Source: an uncultured Sphingomonadaceae bacterium
GTDB taxonomy: Bacteria > Pseudomonadota > Alphaproteobacteria > Sphingomonadales > Sphingomonadaceae
DNA length: 64,000 bases
Assembly: GCA_947497315.1 (NCBI GenBank)
Contig: CANMFX010000002.1
Location: 248,001 to 312,000 of the forward strand
Reading direction: 5' to 3'
Shown one piece after another: positions 50,417-59,570 of this stretch (its first letter is position 1; every line of letters begins with the position of its first letter). Under the pieces are notes generated by a model. That model was not told the origin of the DNA and did no database searches. It saw only the letters and a list, made by a program, of their open reading frames with translations. Position numbers and translations under genes: made by a program.

Positions 50417-51007
50417 TTAAAACGCTACAGTTGGCGCTTCGTCGGCACCTTCGGTTGTCGCCGTAAATGGCTCCATTGGTTCTGCACCGTGGATGATCTT
50501 GGCGCCGATAATGTCGGGGAAGGTCCGGATGGTCGTATTATATTGCCGGACCGCCTCGTTATAATCCCGGCGGGCCACATTGATGCGGTTTTCTGTACCT
50601 TCAAGCTGGCTTTGCAGAGCCAGAAAATTTTGATTGGATTTGAGGTCAGGATAGGATTCTACAGTTGCCAACAAGCGGCCCAGACCTTGTGAAAGCTGAC
50701 CCTGCGCTGCGGCAAATTCCTGAATTTTTGAAGCATCACCCAAATCATCTGCACTGACCTGGATAGATGTCGCTTTCGCACGTGCTTCCACCACAGCGGT
50801 CAGAGTATCCTGTTCCTGCGCCGCAAAGCCTTTGACCGTTTCCACCAGATTGGGGATCAAATCAGCGCGGCGTTGGTAAGTGCTCTCGACATCGGCCCAT
50901 TTGGCTTTGGCCTGTTCTTCAGCTGTGGGCACACTGTTAATGCCGCAAGCGCTCAGCGCCATTGCCAAAACCGGTACCATCAAAAATTTGCTTAACTTGC
51001 CACGCAT
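50417..51007 (-). CDS. lemA: LemA-family lipoprotein
   Basis: The start is the ATG at 51007, with GGAGAA upstream; the frame extends to 51046. The 196-residue product has a lipoprotein signal ending in LSAC and a LemA domain (WADVESTYQRRADLIPNLVETVKGFAAQEQDTLTAVVEARAKATS...AQGQLSQGLGRLLATVESYPDLKSNQNFLALQSQLEGTENRINVARRDYNEAVRQYNTTIRTFP). It heads a lemA-TPM-TPM-NUDIX operon. Role unknown in bacteria apart from scattered phenotypes. Confidence 0.93.
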   Translation of the reverse strand: MRGKLSKFLMVPVLAMALSACGINSVPTAEEQAKAKWADVESTYQRRADLIPNLVETVKGFAAQEQDTLTAVVEARAKATSIQVSADDLGDASKIQEFAAAQGQLSQGLGRLLATVESYPDLKSNQNFLALQSQLEGTENRINVARRDYNEAVRQYNTTIRTFPDIIGAKIIHGAEPMEPFTATTEGADEAPTVAF

Positions 51008-51150
51008 GTTGATTTTCTCCCACGTTCCAATTGATCGCCTCATCAAATGTAAAAATAGGTACGAAAACAGGCAAATGCAATGACTTCCCTCGACAAATCA
51101 GAGGTATTCGGGCAATTAGCCAACATCTTACGGGGAAGAGGAGTATTGCT

Positions 51151-51570
51151 ATGTTTGCGGAATTTAAAGAGTTTATCCTGAAAGGCAATGTGCTGGATTT
51201 GGCAGTTGCGGTCATCATCGGTGCCGCTTTTGCTACCATCACGACATCACTGACCGAAGATGTCATCATGCCGATTGTTAGCGCGGTTCTTGGTACACCT
51301 GACTTCTCAAAAATGTTCATCCTGCTCGGCACGCCGCCAGCCGAATTGGCCGGCTCAACCGACTATGCGGCGTTGAAAGAAGCGGGTGTTCCGATGCTGG
51401 GTTGGGGTCAGTTCCTGACTGTGGTCATAAATTTCATCATACTGGCTTTCATCATTTTCATGATTGTCCGCTATGCCAACAAAGTGATGGCGAAGAAGGA
51501 AGAAGAAGCTCCTTCTGGCCCAAGTGAAATTGATTTGTTGACCGAAATTCGTGACAACTTGAAAAAATAA
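51151..51570 (+). CDS. mscL: Large-conductance mechanosensitive channel MscL
   Basis: The start is the ATG at 51151 (MFAEFKEFILKGNVLDLAVAV); the open frame begins at 51031. The 139-residue protein has the N-terminal amphipathic helix, TM1 (VLDLAVAVIIGAAFATITTSLTEDVIMP), a periplasmic loop and TM2 (FLTVVINFIILAFIIFMIVRYAN), with the basic then acidic cytoplasmic end. It relieves hypo-osmotic stress. GGGGAAGAGGAG precedes the start. Confidence 0.97.
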   Translation: MFAEFKEFILKGNVLDLAVAVIIGAAFATITTSLTEDVIMPIVSAVLGTPDFSKMFILLGTPPAELAGSTDYAALKEAGVPMLGWGQFLTVVINFIILAFIIFMIVRYANKVMAKKEEEAPSGPSEIDLLTEIRDNLKK

Positions 51571-51601
51571 ACGCTAAATCAGGTGTTTAAGCACGATATC
51601 T

Positions 51602-51637
51602 ATGGGCGTGGATAGCAATATCCGCGCCCATATTTTT
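51602..51637 (+). terminator. Rho-independent terminator of mscL
   Basis: A 13-bp stem (ATGGGCGTGGATA with TATCCGCGCCCAT, one G-U pair) with a GCAA tetraloop is followed by ATTTTT. It lies 32 bases after the mscL stop and just before the ssrA promoter. Confidence 0.9.
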
Positions 51638-51648
51638 GCGGCATTCTC

Positions 51649-51676
51649 TTTTCATTCAGAATTAAGCGCCTATATA
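51649..51676 (+). promoter_or_regulatory. Probable ssrA promoter
   Basis: A TATATA -10 box (51671-51676) with TTTTCA (51649-51654) 16 bases upstream. Transcription would begin near the UUCG-capped hairpin that starts the acceptor piece. Confidence 0.4.
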
Positions 51677-52108
51677 GGGCCTGTCCGCTTCGGCGGACTA
51701 TGGTGATAAATTGTGATGTGCAATAGGCACAACGGACCCGGGGGCAGTACCCGGCGGCTCCACCATTTGGGATGTTTTTGGACATCTTTGTTGATGGGGC
51801 CGAACCAGGATCGACGTGTGTTGAAAAGCATTATTTTTACCCGGCCTGAGTATGCCGTGATTGCTCAAAAACTATAAGTGCAAACGATAACGAAGCACTC
51901 GCAGTAGCGGCTTAAGCCAACGACCTCACGGTTGTAACTTAAGAAGTTAAAGCGCGGTTGGACCCACCGGGCAACAGAAGGGATACCGGCGGTTTGGGGG
52001 TACCGAGCAACAGAAACCCCCACTTTTCAATATGACTTAGTGCCGAGCAACAGTGGCTTACCGCTGGATGGCATTGGATGTGCCGTGATCGAATATCTCG
52101 CAGCACAT
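51677..52108 (+). ncRNA. ssrA: Permuted two-piece tmRNA (ssrA), tag ANDNEALAVAA
   Basis: The gene is circularly permuted, as in most alphaproteobacteria. The acceptor piece comes first: a GTCCGC-TTCG-GCGGAC hairpin (51683-51698), a T-arm CCGGG-GGCAGTA-CCCGG, and a 3' end CGGCTCC-A-CCA ending at 51765. A spacer of about 30 bases follows. The coding piece begins GGGGCCG at 51796 and can pair with CGGCTCC to close the tRNA-like acceptor stem. The tag reading frame, GCA AAC GAT AAC GAA GCA CTC GCA GTA GCG GCT TAA, is at 51880-51915. Three similar pseudoknot-like units with CCGRGCAACAG loops follow (51967, 52003, 52043). tmRNA with SmpB rescues stalled ribosomes. Exact outer ends are approximate. 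Confidence 0.93.
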
Positions 52109-52133
52109 GAAATGTCAGGGAACACGGACTTTC

Positions 52134-52364
52134 TTAGTAATCTGGCCCATAGGCTCTACGATAGTCGATCGCATCCAGCATCTTGGCTCCGGCCATGAAA
52201 ACTGCGCCAGTGCAGGCCAAAAATAACAGCTTTCCACCAAAACCGGGATATTGCATCAGATAATCCTGACCTCTCGCGACGGCGCCAGTCGCCAGTGCAT
52301 AGATGATCAAGAACGCTTCAAACTTGGTTTTGATGATGAACAGTCGTTTGAATTTTTTCCACAT
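52134..52364 (-). CDS. Small two-helix membrane protein, hypothetical
   Basis: The start is taken at the ATG at 52364 (MWKKFKRLFIIKTKFEAFLIIYALATGA), though the frame is open to 52424. The 76-residue product has two hydrophobic helices (about 14-31 and 43-62) and a short C-terminal tail ending AIDYRRAYGPDY. It is convergent with ssrA. I do not recognise the family, but the composition is that of a real inner-membrane protein. Confidence 0.65.
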   Translation of the reverse strand: MWKKFKRLFIIKTKFEAFLIIYALATGAVARGQDYLMQYPGFGGKLLFLACTGAVFMAGAKMLDAIDYRRAYGPDY

Positions 52365-52466
52365 GACAGAGACGCAGCAAGCACCGTGCCAAGCCCAGAA
52401 AAGTGGGAGTTTCGCGATCGCCAATATAGTTAACTGTAAGTTAACTCGACAGTTGAGGCCCGAAAA

Positions 52467-53729
52467 TCAGGTCGCAAGCTCGGTCAGGGCACATGCCTCC
52501 AAAAGCGCTTTTCGCGCATTTTGGATGCTCGCGAGTAGATCGGCATCGGTCAGTTGATCAGGCATGATGGTTTCCGGCCAATATTGTTCGACCACCCCGG
52601 CCATGGCGTCGAGCTTTTCCGGCGTTGCCATGAAACGCTGATCGACAACCTTCGGATCGGCGACAACGCGCAACCGCAAGCAGGCAGGGCCACCGCCATT
52701 GGCCATGGATTGCCGGACATCGACAGGACAGAGTTTGCGGATCGGGCCGTTGCCAGACATCAATTCCTGTAAATAGGACCAAACCGCTTGATTGTCTTTC
52801 GCCTCGGTCGGCAGAATCAGAGCCATACCGCCGTCATTGGGCAGGGTAACCAGCTGTGCGTTGAACAAATAGGATGTGATTGCATCGGCCAAGCTCACCT
52901 TGTCGGCCGGCACAGTGATAATTTCTGCTTGCGGGAACTTGCTTTGTACTTCTGCATAAAAATCATCGCGGTGCTCAAACGCATCTTCATGAGCGAACAG
53001 CACCTGCTCATTGGCAACAGCAACGACATCATTGTGAAAAGCTCCAGCGGCGATGGCCTTGTCTGATTGCTGCGCGAAAATGACCAGGTCGTTTTGCAGC
53101 CCATGTTTCCTTGCCACCGCTTTGCTGGCTTCGACATGCTGGCGAGCGGGGAAGGGGCCGCCGCTCTTGCCATAGATAAATATCTCGATTCCCGCCTCGC
53201 CATGAGACGCGCATAATCGCATGTGGTTGGCTGCGCCTTCGTCCCCAAAAGGAGAAGGAATCGGCCCATGAACAGCAAAATGATCCGGATTGGCAAAAGC
53301 GAGCCGCAGCTGCGCGAGAGTACCCGGCCATTCATGGCTGCGATGCGGCATGGTTTGCAGGTTCGCGACCGTCAAATGGCACCTTCCGTCTTCGCTATCC
53401 TGCGCGGGTGAGACGGTTGCTGCATTGGCTGCCCACATGGATGACGCAGAATAGGCGGCGGCCCGAACATGCGGTTCTGCACTTTCTATCGTTGTACCCA
53501 GTTGATCCAGCCACCCGATATTGGGCCGATCCAGCGGCATGAAAAAGCCCTGTGCCAGCCCGAGATCGATATTATGCCGCATCTTGGCGATACCCTGCAA
53601 GGCGGCTTCACGCGGATAAGATGCCTCTCCAGCATTGGTCGAGGAGGCAATGTTGCCAAGACTGAGTCCGGCATAGTTATGGCTGGGACCAATGAGTCCG
53701 TCGAAATTTATTTCCTGAACTTTTGTCAT
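52467..53729 (-). CDS. astB: N-succinylarginine dihydrolase AstB
   Basis: A 420-residue enzyme of the guanidino-group modifying superfamily. The N-terminus EINFDGLIGPSHNYAGLSLGN and the catalytic Cys (350) in NGGGPACLRLRV are diagnostic, and length fits AstB (~445). It hydrolyses N2-succinylarginine to succinylornithine, ammonia and CO2, the second step of the arginine succinyltransferase pathway. astA lies five bases upstream. Confidence 0.96.
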   Translation of the reverse strand: MTKVQEINFDGLIGPSHNYAGLSLGNIASSTNAGEASYPREAALQGIAKMRHNIDLGLAQGFFMPLDRPNIGWLDQLGTTIESAEPHVRAAAYSASSMWAANAATVSPAQDSEDGRCHLTVANLQTMPHRSHEWPGTLAQLRLAFANPDHFAVHGPIPSPFGDEGAANHMRLCASHGEAGIEIFIYGKSGGPFPARQHVEASKAVARKHGLQNDLVIFAQQSDKAIAAGAFHNDVVAVANEQVLFAHEDAFEHRDDFYAEVQSKFPQAEIITVPADKVSLADAITSYLFNAQLVTLPNDGGMALILPTEAKDNQAVWSYLQELMSGNGPIRKLCPVDVRQSMANGGGPACLRLRVVADPKVVDQRFMATPEKLDAMAGVVEQYWPETIMPDQLTDADLLASIQNARKALLEACALTELAT

Positions 53730-53734
53730 TCTGA

Positions 53735-54754
53735 TTACCTTGGAATATGTCCGATCGTATCGCCGACGGACAGACCCAGACTGGCGGCAGCATCCTCATC
53801 AATCGTCACGCCGCCTTCTGCCTCACCGATAAAAGCGTAGGTGGCCTGAAAATCGTGAAGCCTACCGCAAGAGATAATGGACTTGAGGCCTGATCCCGAA
53901 GCTGTGATGGCCATGATCTTGTCAGACTTTGCATTTTTCACGCTGGTCACATCATCCGTCTTGGCGATCATCGTTGGGCCGCCGTCAAAAATATCGACAT
54001 AGCCGTCATAAGAGAAATTCTCATTCTCCAGCATCCGCATCGCAGCCCGGCCATTGGGGTGAGGGATACCGATAGCAGCGCGCGCCGTTTCGCTAAGCAT
54101 TGCCGTATAGATCGGATGTTTGGGCATCAAGTCGGCAATAAACTGATTGCCATGGATAGCGTTGAAATAGTCCGCTTCCTGAAACCCCATGCCGAAAAAG
54201 CGGCCAGCGAGCCCATCCCAGAAGGGCGAACCGCCTGCTTCGTCAATCACGCCGCGCAATTCTGCAAACAGGCGATCACCAAAGCGCGGGCGGTGCTCCT
54301 TGATGAACAGATAACGGCTGCGTGCCAAGAGCATGCCCAGTCCTCCCGCGCGCTCGCCGGGGTGGAGGAACAGGCCTCCAACTTCGCTGGCGCCTTCCAG
54401 ATCGGTTACCAAAGTCAGCATTTCCGCGCGAAAAGTCCGGTCCAGTTCCTTGCTGGTCTGTGACAAGGTGCTGAGGCGATAGGAATAAAACGGCCAGCTT
54501 TGTCCGACCATGGTGAATAATTGCGATGTCCCGCGCACCGCGCCGGTTTCGACATTTTCGAGCACCATCACAAACAGGTCATTGCCGTGCTCATCCGACG
54601 TCCGATCGAAAGCGCGGGTGGAACGCCCCAGCTTCGCTGTCAGGCTGTCTTTGTCAGCGGGCAGGTTTGTGAACCCGCCGCCGGTCAGCTTTGCCATCTC
54701 GTAAAGATGTTGCAGATCATCGATCCGCGCAGCTCTTATCTTGAAATTCGTCAT
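53735..54754 (-). CDS. astA: Arginine N-succinyltransferase AstA
   Basis: A 339-residue acyltransferase with a GNAT-like fold. The family signatures LMAKLTGGGFTNLPADKDSL-type start (YEMAKLTGGGFTNLPADKDSLTAKL), FLHPGERAGGLGMLLARSRYLF and FWDGLAGRFFGMGFQEADYF are present. It transfers succinyl from succinyl-CoA to arginine, the first step of the pathway. Its ATG overlaps the stop of the hydrolase gene upstream (ATGA), so the three genes form one operon. Confidence 0.96.
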   Translation of the reverse strand: MTNFKIRAARIDDLQHLYEMAKLTGGGFTNLPADKDSLTAKLGRSTRAFDRTSDEHGNDLFVMVLENVETGAVRGTSQLFTMVGQSWPFYSYRLSTLSQTSKELDRTFRAEMLTLVTDLEGASEVGGLFLHPGERAGGLGMLLARSRYLFIKEHRPRFGDRLFAELRGVIDEAGGSPFWDGLAGRFFGMGFQEADYFNAIHGNQFIADLMPKHPIYTAMLSETARAAIGIPHPNGRAAMRMLENENFSYDGYVDIFDGGPTMIAKTDDVTSVKNAKSDKIMAITASGSGLKSIISCGRLHDFQATYAFIGEAEGGVTIDEDAAASLGLSVGDTIGHIPR

Positions 54755-55959
54755 AGTCCCCCTTTGGCGGCAATACGCATGATTGTCAGAGCCGATAACT
54801 GTGTGCGTTCGACAAGGCTGCCCGTGATCAGAAACTCGTCCGCGCTGTGAATAGCGCCGCCGCGGACCCCCATTGTGTCAACAACCGGCACTCCGCAAGC
54901 TGCAATATTGTTCCCGTCACAAACACCACCGGTCCCCCGCCAGTTAATGTCCAGCCCCAGATCCGCGCCGCAGCTTTTGACCAGATGAAACAGCTTTCCC
55001 GCTTGCGGGTCAATCGGCTTAGGCGGACGACCAAAGCTGCCATGACAATGCACATCAAGGTCATGTCCACGGGCGATGATGCCGACCAGATTATCAAGCG
55101 TGCTTTGGGCCTCTTGCTGGTCTGCCAGCGTTTTGGGCCGGAAATTCACCCGTAAAATGGCATGATCGGGAACGGCGTTATTGGGGCCGCCGCCTTCAAT
55201 CTTGGCCGGATTAACACTCAACCCTTCGCGGTGCAGCGCCTTGAGCTGCAAAGCCATATCGGCGGCAGCGACCAGCGCATTGCGACCTTCATCAGGGTTG
55301 CGACCGGCATGGGCGCTTTTGCCTGTAAAAATGATGGAGAAATTACCACTACCGCCGCGTTCGCCGGCCAGAGTGCCATCGGGCAGAGCAGGTTCGTAGG
55401 TGAGGGCGGCGACCTTGCCCCTGGCGCAGCGTTCAATCAGCGCAGAGGAGGAAGCAGAACCCACTTCTTCATCGCTGTTGATCATGATGTCATAGCCGAT
55501 ATGGCTGGCCTGTTCGCTTTGCTCCAGCAATTGCAGCGCACCGAGCATGACCGAAAGACCGCCCTTCATATCCGCGACCCCGGGGCCATTGAGCACGCCA
55601 TCTTCGATCCATTCGAGATTCTGGAAATGGTGATCGGCAGGGAAAACAGTATCCATGTGGCCGGTAAGCAATATCCGCACCGGTGCGTCAGGACGGATAG
55701 AACCATGGAGGTGTTGACCTCGCTGGACCTGATCAACGGAACCGTCGGAGCGTACGGCTTCGACCGGATCTGGATCAACCAGTTTTATGTCCCCAGGCAA
55801 GGCAGAAAAAGCATCTGCCAGCTGGCCAGCAGCGGTTTTCAGGCCATCCAGATTGGTGGTGCCGCTATTGACTCTGGACCAGGTTTCCGTGCGTTGCAGA
55901 AGCGGCAGGCCTTCGGCGATTTCCAGAATAGCGCTTTCGGGAAGAGGATTTGCTTTCAT
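54751..55959 (-). CDS. M20-family metallohydrolase in the ast operon
   Basis: The start is the ATG at 55959 (MKANPLPESAI); the frame extends to 55995. The 402-residue enzyme shows the M20 zinc-binding pattern: GHMDTVF (His, Asp), GPGVADMKGG (Asp), NSDEEVGS (Glu-Glu) and GGAIHSADEF (His), with a dimerisation domain in between (GKSAHAGRNPDEGRNALVAAADMALQL). It is like carboxypeptidase G2/acetylornithine deacetylase. Because it is translationally coupled to astA, and no astE is visible, it may cut N-succinylglutamate or another succinylated intermediate. This is inference. Confidence 0.85.
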   Translation of the reverse strand: MKANPLPESAILEIAEGLPLLQRTETWSRVNSGTTNLDGLKTAAGQLADAFSALPGDIKLVDPDPVEAVRSDGSVDQVQRGQHLHGSIRPDAPVRILLTGHMDTVFPADHHFQNLEWIEDGVLNGPGVADMKGGLSVMLGALQLLEQSEQASHIGYDIMINSDEEVGSASSSALIERCARGKVAALTYEPALPDGTLAGERGGSGNFSIIFTGKSAHAGRNPDEGRNALVAAADMALQLKALHREGLSVNPAKIEGGGPNNAVPDHAILRVNFRPKTLADQQEAQSTLDNLVGIIARGHDLDVHCHGSFGRPPKPIDPQAGKLFHLVKSCGADLGLDINWRGTGGVCDGNNIAACGVPVVDTMGVRGGAIHSADEFLITGSLVERTQLSALTIMRIAAKGGL

Positions 55960-56019
55960 TTGAAACTGATAGCATTTGTAATCAATCGCTGTCACCTTTT
56001 TCCAGCGACAATTGCAGGC

Positions 56020-56523
56020 CTAATATCGGGCGTCTGCAATCAGGTCGTTGACGCCCTGATGAATTTCTTCCCACAGATCGCGCTCCTCCTGCTCCGTATC
56101 CGGGATCGTTTCACCAATGACATGCACTGCCGCATCGACCAACCCGCTGAACCAGTCGGTGTGCACATGCAGTGTTTCCTCATGATGCGGAACGGTACTG
56201 CCGAACATGATGCGGATTTCTTGCGGACTTTCCAGCCAGTTCATCAAGCAGTAGACAACGCTTTCCACCATTTCTGCTTCGAGTTTGACTGTGTTCCCGA
56301 GTCCATGCTCACGGAATGAATCTCGGGCTCCGGGGTGTATGTCATAATATCGTTTCATCACCGGCTCGGTAATATCACCCAGCCTGTCTGCTGCCCTCTC
56401 GAGGCTTGTTTCGAGCAGTGTTATTTTTTCATCCAGAACCATGGGTGAGAATTTCTGGACCATCTTTATGCCATCGGCAAGGATTTGATTTCTGGCATTT
56501 ACAAAAATCGAGTCACACGTCAT
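56020..56523 (-). CDS. Globin-like protein, hypothetical
   Basis: I place the start at the ATG at 56523 ([18 protein letters not shown]), although the frame reads back to 56637. The 167-residue all-helical product has globin-like features: an N-terminal helix ending [10 protein letters not shown], a helix with [17 protein letters not shown], a His-rich [27 protein letters not shown] segment where a proximal haem His would lie, and a last helix [17 protein letters not shown]. Globin fold is inferred from these patterns only. It is divergent from malate synthase. Alternatively it could be a haem-free globin-like sensor. Confidence 0.5.
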   Translation of the reverse strand: MTCDSIFVNARNQILADGIKMVQKFSPMVLDEKITLLETSLERAADRLGDITEPVMKRYYDIHPGARDSFREHGLGNTVKLEAEMVESVVYCLMNWLESPQEIRIMFGSTVPHHEETLHVHTDWFSGLVDAAVHVIGETIPDTEQEERDLWEEIHQGVNDLIADARY

Positions 56524-56616
56524 AGGATGCGACCGATTCCTCCCCGGATTATCTGCTTTAACGCTCAGGCAATGATGTCGGGGGCGTGCTATGTTTTTGA
56601 ACAAGAGGAACCCTTC

Positions 56617-58731
56617 ATGTCCGAATATGTCCGTCAAAACGGTGTCCAGATTTCGTCACTATTGTTTGATTTTATAAACGAACGTGCTCTGGCTGGTACT
56701 GGTGTGGATCAGGATCAGTTCTGGTCCGGTTTTTCTGATCTTCTAACCCGCTTTGCGCCGCGCAATGGTGAACTGCTGGCCAAACGGGAAAAACTGCAAT
56801 CACAGATTGATGACTGGCATATTGCCAACAAGGGCAAACCAATTGATCAGGCGGCCTATCAGGCGTTCCTGAAAGAGATTGGTTATCTTGTGGATGAGCC
56901 GGCACCTTTTGCGATCACAACGAAAAATGTAGATCCGGAAATCGCGACAATGGCGGGGCCGCAACTGGTGGTGCCTTCACTGAACGACCGTTTCGTGCTG
57001 AACGCTGCCAATGCGCGCTGGGGTAGCCTTTATGATGCCTTTTACGGCACAGACGCTCTGGATGCGGCACCGGCCCGGCCCGGCGGCTATGACCCTGTAC
57101 GCGGTGCAGCGGTGATCAAGGCGGCCAAGGCGTTTCTAGATGAGACATTGCCGCTGTCGAACGGTAGCTGGAGTGATCTGGCCAATGTCAAAGAAAACGG
57201 CATCCCGCTGAAAGATCCTTCGCAATGCGTTGGATGGAATGACAATGGATGCCTGTTCAAACATAACGGCCTGCATATTGACGTGATTTTTGATGCAGAT
57301 CACCCGATCGGCAAGGATGATCCAGCGAATATAGCGGACGTCTATCTGGAAGCGGCGCTCACAACGATTATCGACATGGAAGATTCCGTTGCTGCGGTTG
57401 ATGCGGAAGACAAGGTTCTTGCTTATACCAACTGGCTTGGATTGATGCGCGGTGATTTGGCCGCCAAGTTTATGAAAGGCGGCAAGGAGGCCGAGCGCCG
57501 TGCCAACCCGGATCGCGACTATGTCGATCAGGATGGCAATGCTTTCACACTGCCGGGCCGGAGCCTGATGTTTGTCCGCAATGTCGGACATTTGATGACC
57601 AATCCAGCCGTTTTGCTGAGCGACGGGTCTGAAGCGCCCGAGGGCCTGCTCGACGGCGTGTTTACCAGCCTGATTGCGATGCATGACCTGAAAGGCTTGG
57701 GTGAGCTGCGCAACAGCAAGACCGGCTCCATCTATATCGTGAAGCCGAAAATGCATGGGCGGGAGGAATGTGCCTTTACCAATGACCTGTTCGATGCGGT
57801 GGAGGATCTGCTTGGGCTGGCCCGCAACACGATAAAGGTGGGCGTGATGGATGAAGAGCGCCGGACCTCTGCCAACCTTGCGGCCTGCATCGAGGCTGTG
57901 AAAGACCGGATTGTGTTTATTAACACAGGCTTCCTGGACCGTACCGGTGATGAGATTCATACCAGCATGCAGGGTGGCGCCATGGTCGCCAAGGCCGATA
58001 TGAAATCCAGCGACTGGATTCAATCCTATGAAGCGCGCAATGTTGCCATTGGACTGGCTTGCGGCATGTCCGGCAAGGCGCAGATCGGCAAGGGCATGTG
58101 GGCAGCCCCCGACATGATGGCCGATATGATGGAGCAGAAAATCGGTCATCCGATGACCGGTGCAAATACCGCATGGGTGCCAAGCCCAACGGCGGCGACC
58201 TTGCACGCCATTCACTATCACCGGCTGGACGTGTTCGCGCGTCAAAAAGAGGTGGCAAGTGAAGGGATACCGTCACTGGACAAGCTGCTCACTATTCCGC
58301 TGGCAGAGGGGCATAACTGGTCGGCCGAAGAAATTGAACGCGAGCTGGATAATAACGCTCAAGGCATATTGGGCTATGTTGTGCGCTGGGTTGACCAGGG
58401 CATTGGCTGTTCCAAGGTTCCGGATATTCATGATGTGGGTCTGATGGAGGATCGCGCGACCCTCAGGATTTCATCCCAGCATATGGCGAACTGGATGTTG
58501 CATGGTGTCTGTTCCGCAGAACAGGTTGATGCCGCTCTGCTGCGCATGGCGGCGAAGGTCGATGGCCAGAATGCGAACGATCCGTTGTATCAGCCGATGG
58601 CGAATGATCCGGCCGGCAGTCTGGCATTTCAGGCCGCAAGGGACCTGGTGTTCAAGGGCGTCGAGCAGCCAAGCGGTTATACAGAGCCCTTGCTGCACGC
58701 CTATCGCCGGAAACTGAAAGCAGCAAGCTAG
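56617..58731 (+). CDS. glcB: Malate synthase G
   Basis: The start is the ATG at 56617 ([12 protein letters not shown]), preceded by AGAGGAA; the frame opens at 56485. The 704-residue enzyme has the malate synthase G layout with the signature [43 protein letters not shown] and the TIM-barrel segments [19 protein letters not shown] and RGLHGMW-like [23 protein letters not shown]. It condenses glyoxylate and acetyl-CoA to malate. No isocitrate lyase is in the window. Its end overlaps the convergent rsmA stop by four bases. Confidence 0.97.
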   Translation: MSEYVRQNGVQISSLLFDFINERALAGTGVDQDQFWSGFSDLLTRFAPRNGELLAKREKLQSQIDDWHIANKGKPIDQAAYQAFLKEIGYLVDEPAPFAITTKNVDPEIATMAGPQLVVPSLNDRFVLNAANARWGSLYDAFYGTDALDAAPARPGGYDPVRGAAVIKAAKAFLDETLPLSNGSWSDLANVKENGIPLKDPSQCVGWNDNGCLFKHNGLHIDVIFDADHPIGKDDPANIADVYLEAALTTIIDMEDSVAAVDAEDKVLAYTNWLGLMRGDLAAKFMKGGKEAERRANPDRDYVDQDGNAFTLPGRSLMFVRNVGHLMTNPAVLLSDGSEAPEGLLDGVFTSLIAMHDLKGLGELRNSKTGSIYIVKPKMHGREECAFTNDLFDAVEDLLGLARNTIKVGVMDEERRTSANLAACIEAVKDRIVFINTGFLDRTGDEIHTSMQGGAMVAKADMKSSDWIQSYEARNVAIGLACGMSGKAQIGKGMWAAPDMMADMMEQKIGHPMTGANTAWVPSPTAATLHAIHYHRLDVFARQKEVASEGIPSLDKLLTIPLAEGHNWSAEEIERELDNNAQGILGYVVRWVDQGIGCSKVPDIHDVGLMEDRATLRISSQHMANWMLHGVCSAEQVDAALLRMAAKVDGQNANDPLYQPMANDPAGSLAFQAARDLVFKGVEQPSGYTEPLLHAYRRKLKAAS

Positions 58732-59570
58732 GCCGACAGAAAGCGGGCCAGCGCGACAAATTCGTCTACGCTGACCGTTTCAGGGCGACGGGCACCGTCA
58801 ATCCCCGCGTCTTTCAGGGCGTCGAGTCCGCCGGGCAGGCCTTTCAGGCTTTGCCGCAGCATCTTGCGGCGCTGGCTGAAAGCGGTCTGAGTCAGTTTGG
58901 CTAACACCTCTGGGTCTACACCGTCAGGCTGTTCTTTTGGTGTCAGATGCACGATCGCCGACATCACCTTCGGCGGCGGCGTGAAGGCTGAGCGGTGGAC
59001 TGACATCGCAAGTTTCGCATCACAGCGCCACTGCGCCAAAATGGAAAGCCGCCCATATGCACTGGAGCCCGCATCGGCGACAATCCGGTCAGCGACTTCC
59101 CGCTGGAACATCAGCGTCAGGGATTGCCAAGCGGGCGGCCACGCAGAACTGGACAGCCATTTTATTAGAAGCGCGGAACCAACATTATAGGGGAGATTGG
59201 ATGCGATGTGAAAAGGTGTGTCGAACAATTGCGACAGGTCAATTTTCAAGGCATCTTCGTTGATAACCTGCAATTGCCCGGGAAAATGATCCGCAAGATC
59301 AGCCAAAGCAGGCAGACATCGTTCATCTCGCTCTACCGCTGTCACGTTTGCGCCCGCCTGCAGCAGCGCTTGTGTCAGTCCGCCGGGACCGGGGCCGACT
59401 TCAAACACCTGGGCGTTTTCCAGATCGCCTGGAACTGCCGCGATGCGTGACAATAGCTGGGTATCAAGCAGGAAATTCTGGCCGAGTGCCTTGTTGGCGG
59501 TCAGGCCATGTTTTTTGATGACCTCCCTCAAAGGAGGCAGGGATGGTGGCTGTGTCGATGAGTGGCTCAA
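58728..59570 (-). CDS. rsmA: 16S rRNA dimethyladenosine transferase RsmA (KsgA)
   Basis: A 280-residue methyltransferase with [26 protein letters not shown] at the N-terminus, SAM motif [12 protein letters not shown] and catalytic [15 protein letters not shown]. It dimethylates two adenosines in 16S rRNA helix 45. The start is a TTG overlapping the pdxA stop (TTGA); no ATG lies near the conserved N-terminus, so TTG is well supported. It ends the lptD-surA-pdxA-rsmA group. Confidence 0.95.
   Translation of the reverse strand: MSHSSTQPPSLPPLREVIKKHGLTANKALGQNFLLDTQLLSRIAAVPGDLENAQVFEVGPGPGGLTQALLQAGANVTAVERDERCLPALADLADHFPGQLQVINEDALKIDLSQLFDTPFHIASNLPYNVGSALLIKWLSSSAWPPAWQSLTLMFQREVADRIVADAGSSAYGRLSILAQWRCDAKLAMSVHRSAFTPPPKVMSAIVHLTPKEQPDGVDPEVLAKLTQTAFSQRRKMLRQSLKGLPGGLDALKDAGIDGARRPETVSVDEFVALARFLSA

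Noticed and set aside
55162-56319. 385-codon open frame on the plus strand
   Set aside because: It runs antisense through the M20 hydrolase and the globin-like gene and has no recognisable domain.
57136-58245. 369-codon open frame on the minus strand
   Set aside because: It is wholly antisense to malate synthase G, which has full family support; the product looks like a reverse shadow with unusual His/Gln content.
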